Positions 4,853 to 5,829 of a stretch of DNA of 5,829 nucleotides are shown one piece after another. Under the pieces are notes generated by a model that worked only from the letters and a program-made list of their open reading frames with translations, made no database searches and was not told where the DNA came from. The stretch spans positions 1 to 5,829 of the forward strand of contig JAUYCU010000078.1 in NCBI GenBank assembly GCA_030692145.1, in the 5' to 3' direction. The position numbers and the translations under genes were made by a program. This DNA is from a bacterium. Lineage in GTDB: Bacteria; Patescibacteriota; Minisyncoccia; RBG-13-40-8-A. How positions within the stretch are numbered: position 1 is the first letter of the stretch; every line of letters starts with the position of its first letter.

Positions 4853-5440
4853 TTAAATAGCCTTTTTAAACTTTATTTCCAAAATGCCGTTTTTAAAACT
4901 TTTTTCTTTGTTTTCAAAATCAACCTTAGCTGAGAGTAGAATTTCTTTGGAATATTTTCTTTTTTCATCCCCGGCTTCTAATATTAAAATATCTCCTTTA
5001 AGCTCTAATTTAATACTTTCTTCTGATACTCCCGGAAGTTCGACCACAATTAATATGTGATCTTTCTCGTCAAAGACATCAACAATTGGTTCTCTTTCCT
5101 CAGTAATTTTAATTTTTGCCGCCTCCGGCGAGCCTCGCCCACTTTGTGGGCGGGGTTTTTCAGTTCTAATATTGCCGAAGGTCTGAATTTTTGGCATTTC
5201 CCCTATTCCCGTTTTTATTGAGAATCCATAAATTCCCCTAACACTTTCTTTCCCTTTTATTTCCCTTGTTTTTTTAATTTCTCCCCCGGCCTCTTCTACT
5301 TCCTCCACCAGATCAATAAATTTCCCCAATCCCTTGATTAACCCGCCAACTAAAGGCAAATCCTCTAGACCTTTTAATTCTTCTCTGGCACGGTCCGTTT
5401 CTTTTTTCTCCTCTTTTTCAAATTTATGTTTTTTAACCAT
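4853..5440 (-). CDS. gvpH: Hsp20/alpha-crystallin small heat-shock protein, GvpH-like
   Basis: The 195-residue protein has a charged start (1-24), then a Gly- and acid-rich segment (EDLPLVGGLIKGLGKFIDLVEE, about 26-47). RGIYGFSIKTGIG follows at 68-80 and FGNIRTEK at 88-95. A C-terminal alpha-crystallin domain (about 115-195) contains EPIVDVFDEKDHILIVVELPGVSEESIKLEL and FKNGILEIKFKK. Hsp20 proteins are ATP-independent holdases. The N-terminal layout (Gly-rich amphipathic part, then GIYGFS...FGN before EREP-VDVFDE) is what I associate with GvpH-type Hsp20 proteins of gas-vesicle clusters. That assignment is by pattern memory; the alpha-crystallin domain is certain. The linker (residues 96-103, PRPQSGRG) is encoded by a GC-rich palindrome. 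There is no C-terminal IxI extension. The start ATG lies within the end of the upstream winged-helix gene (8-base overlap), so coupling is likely. The adjacent CDC48 gene suggests a holdase-unfoldase pair. If not gas-vesicle related, it is a generic Hsp20 co-opted by this cluster. Confidence 0.9.
   Translation of the reverse strand: MVKKHKFEKEEKKETDRAREELKGLEDLPLVGGLIKGLGKFIDLVEEVEEAGGEIKKTREIKGKESVRGIYGFSIKTGIGEMPKIQTFGNIRTEKPRPQSGRGSPEAAKIKITEEREPIVDVFDEKDHILIVVELPGVSEESIKLELKGDILILEAGDEKRKYSKEILLSAKVDFENKEKSFKNGILEIKFKKAI
5133..5155. repeat. GC-rich palindrome in the Hsp20 linker
   Basis: CCTCGCCCAC (5133-5142) pairs with GTGGGCGGGG (5146-5155) around TTT, with one T-G mismatch. It is read in frame as residues 96-103 between the N-terminal region and the alpha-crystallin domain. 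The 10-bp GC-rich stem stands out in AT-rich DNA and resembles the inner arm of the cdc48 element in design (long stem, T-rich triloop). Confidence 0.65.
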
Positions 5441-5738
5441 AATTTAAAATAAGTCTTCCTTTTTTATCTTTGCCATAGCCGAATCTGCTCGGTCTTTCTG
5501 GAATAACAATTTTTTGGTGGTTCTGGCCCTTTTTACTTGCTACTGCTATTTTTCCTTTACTTTTTATCTTACAGAGCTTGGAGCCCAAAAAATCTATACA
5601 ACCTTCTCTGTTCAAACTCTCACATAAAATCCTTGCATAATCGATGCTGATGCCAATTTCTCTAGCAATAATGTCAACCGAGGCTTCTCCTCCCCAATCC
5701 CAAATAATTTCTAAAACTCTTAACTCGTTCGTAGTCAT
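5433..5738 (-). CDS. Small winged-helix DNA-binding-like protein
   Basis: The 101-residue protein has an N-terminal helix-turn-helix of winged-helix type (about 3-65): ELRVLEIIWDWGGEASVDIIAREIGISIDYARILCESLNREG, then a wing and a KSKGK end at 59-63. The segment AREIGISIDYARILCESL is the probable recognition-helix region. The rest (66-101) is basic and Gly-rich, ending RFGYGKDKKGRLILNYG. It shares the EL..L..IW, AS and DY.R.LC..L motifs with the second winged-helix protein at 2069-1560, so the two are paralogs; this one lacks the long Arg/Lys tail. Its ATG at 5738 directly follows the TAA of the upstream gene, and its 3' end overlaps the Hsp20 gene by 8 bases. It is a candidate cluster regulator, or a non-DNA-binding adaptor built on the same fold. 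No operator site is visible in the window. Confidence 0.78.
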   Translation of the reverse strand: MTTNELRVLEIIWDWGGEASVDIIAREIGISIDYARILCESLNREGCIDFLGSKLCKIKSKGKIAVASKKGQNHQKIVIPERPSRFGYGKDKKGRLILNYG

Positions 5739-5829
5739 TTAGTATTCCAAAACTAATCTTTTTTTCTTCTCCGAATTTATGATTGGATTACCCTTTCCCG
5801 GAATCCCTCTTAATTCCGTTGCTGTTTTA
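5739..5829 (-). CDS. C-terminal end of an unidentified upstream gene
   Basis: An open frame enters from the right edge and gives 29 residues ending at the TAA at 5741-5739, directly abutting the next ATG. The visible part is basic (RGIPGKGNPIINSEKKKR, then LVLEY). No family can be assigned. Its end, KKKRLVLEY, resembles the KKGRLILNYG end of the neighbouring winged-helix protein, so a further paralog is possible but unproven. The abutting stop and start support an operon continuing to the right. Confidence 0.55.
   Translation of the reverse strand, partial: KTATELRGIPGKGNPIINSEKKKRLVLEY

Noticed and set aside
557..5738. Gas-vesicle cluster stated as fact
   Set aside because: Only the GvpH-like Hsp20 and the CDC48-type ATPase point that way. 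No GvpA, F/L, N, K, G or O is in the window, so it is kept as a hypothesis.

Overview
The window carries one tightly packed gene cluster, all on the minus strand and read from right to left. Base composition is AT-rich. Neighbouring genes abut or overlap, Shine-Dalgarno motifs are weak or absent, and stops are TAA or TGA under the standard code (cdc48 and the second winged-helix gene both end in TGA). Together with the small LiaF-type and holin-like membrane proteins and many short GC-rich palindromic elements, this suggests a metagenomic bacterium of Candidate Phyla Radiation (Patescibacteria) type. An archaeon is a less likely alternative, raised by the CDC48-type ATPase. The taxonomic call is inference.

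Layout in transcription order: tail of an unidentified gene (5829-5739); small winged-helix protein (5738-5433); Hsp20/alpha-crystallin protein resembling the GvpH chaperones of gas-vesicle clusters (5440-4853); two-domain CDC48/p97/VAT-type AAA+ unfoldase (4841-2646); protein with a repeat-built disordered N-terminus and a C-terminal coiled coil (2649-2071); second winged-helix protein, paralogous to the first, with a very basic tail (2069-1560); actin/Hsp70-fold ATPase (1591-557); and a two-helix LiaF/DUF5668-like membrane protein (552-352). After 158 bases of palindrome-rich intergenic DNA there follows the N-terminal part of a small holin-like membrane protein (193-1), cut by the window edge.

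The genes from 5829 to 557 are joined by overlaps or gaps of at most 11 bases, so they are probably one operon. A holdase (Hsp20) followed directly by a protein-remodelling ATPase (CDC48) suggests a dedicated protein assembly or disassembly machine. The Hsp20 N-terminal region looks like that of Hsp20 proteins I know from gas-vesicle clusters, where CDC48-type ATPases also occur. No GvpA, GvpF/L, GvpN or GvpK is visible, so this is either the accessory half of a gas-vesicle cluster continuing past 5829, or a related system in which the actin-like ATPase is the assembling or driving component.

The second notable layer is a family of short palindromic twin-hairpin elements. Copies lie in the intergenic gap, and others sit in frame inside the coiled-coil gene, the 3' end of cdc48 and probably the Hsp20 linker. 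Their 12-base loops are similar while their stems vary with matching changes on both arms. They have built much of the N-terminal half of the coiled-coil protein.
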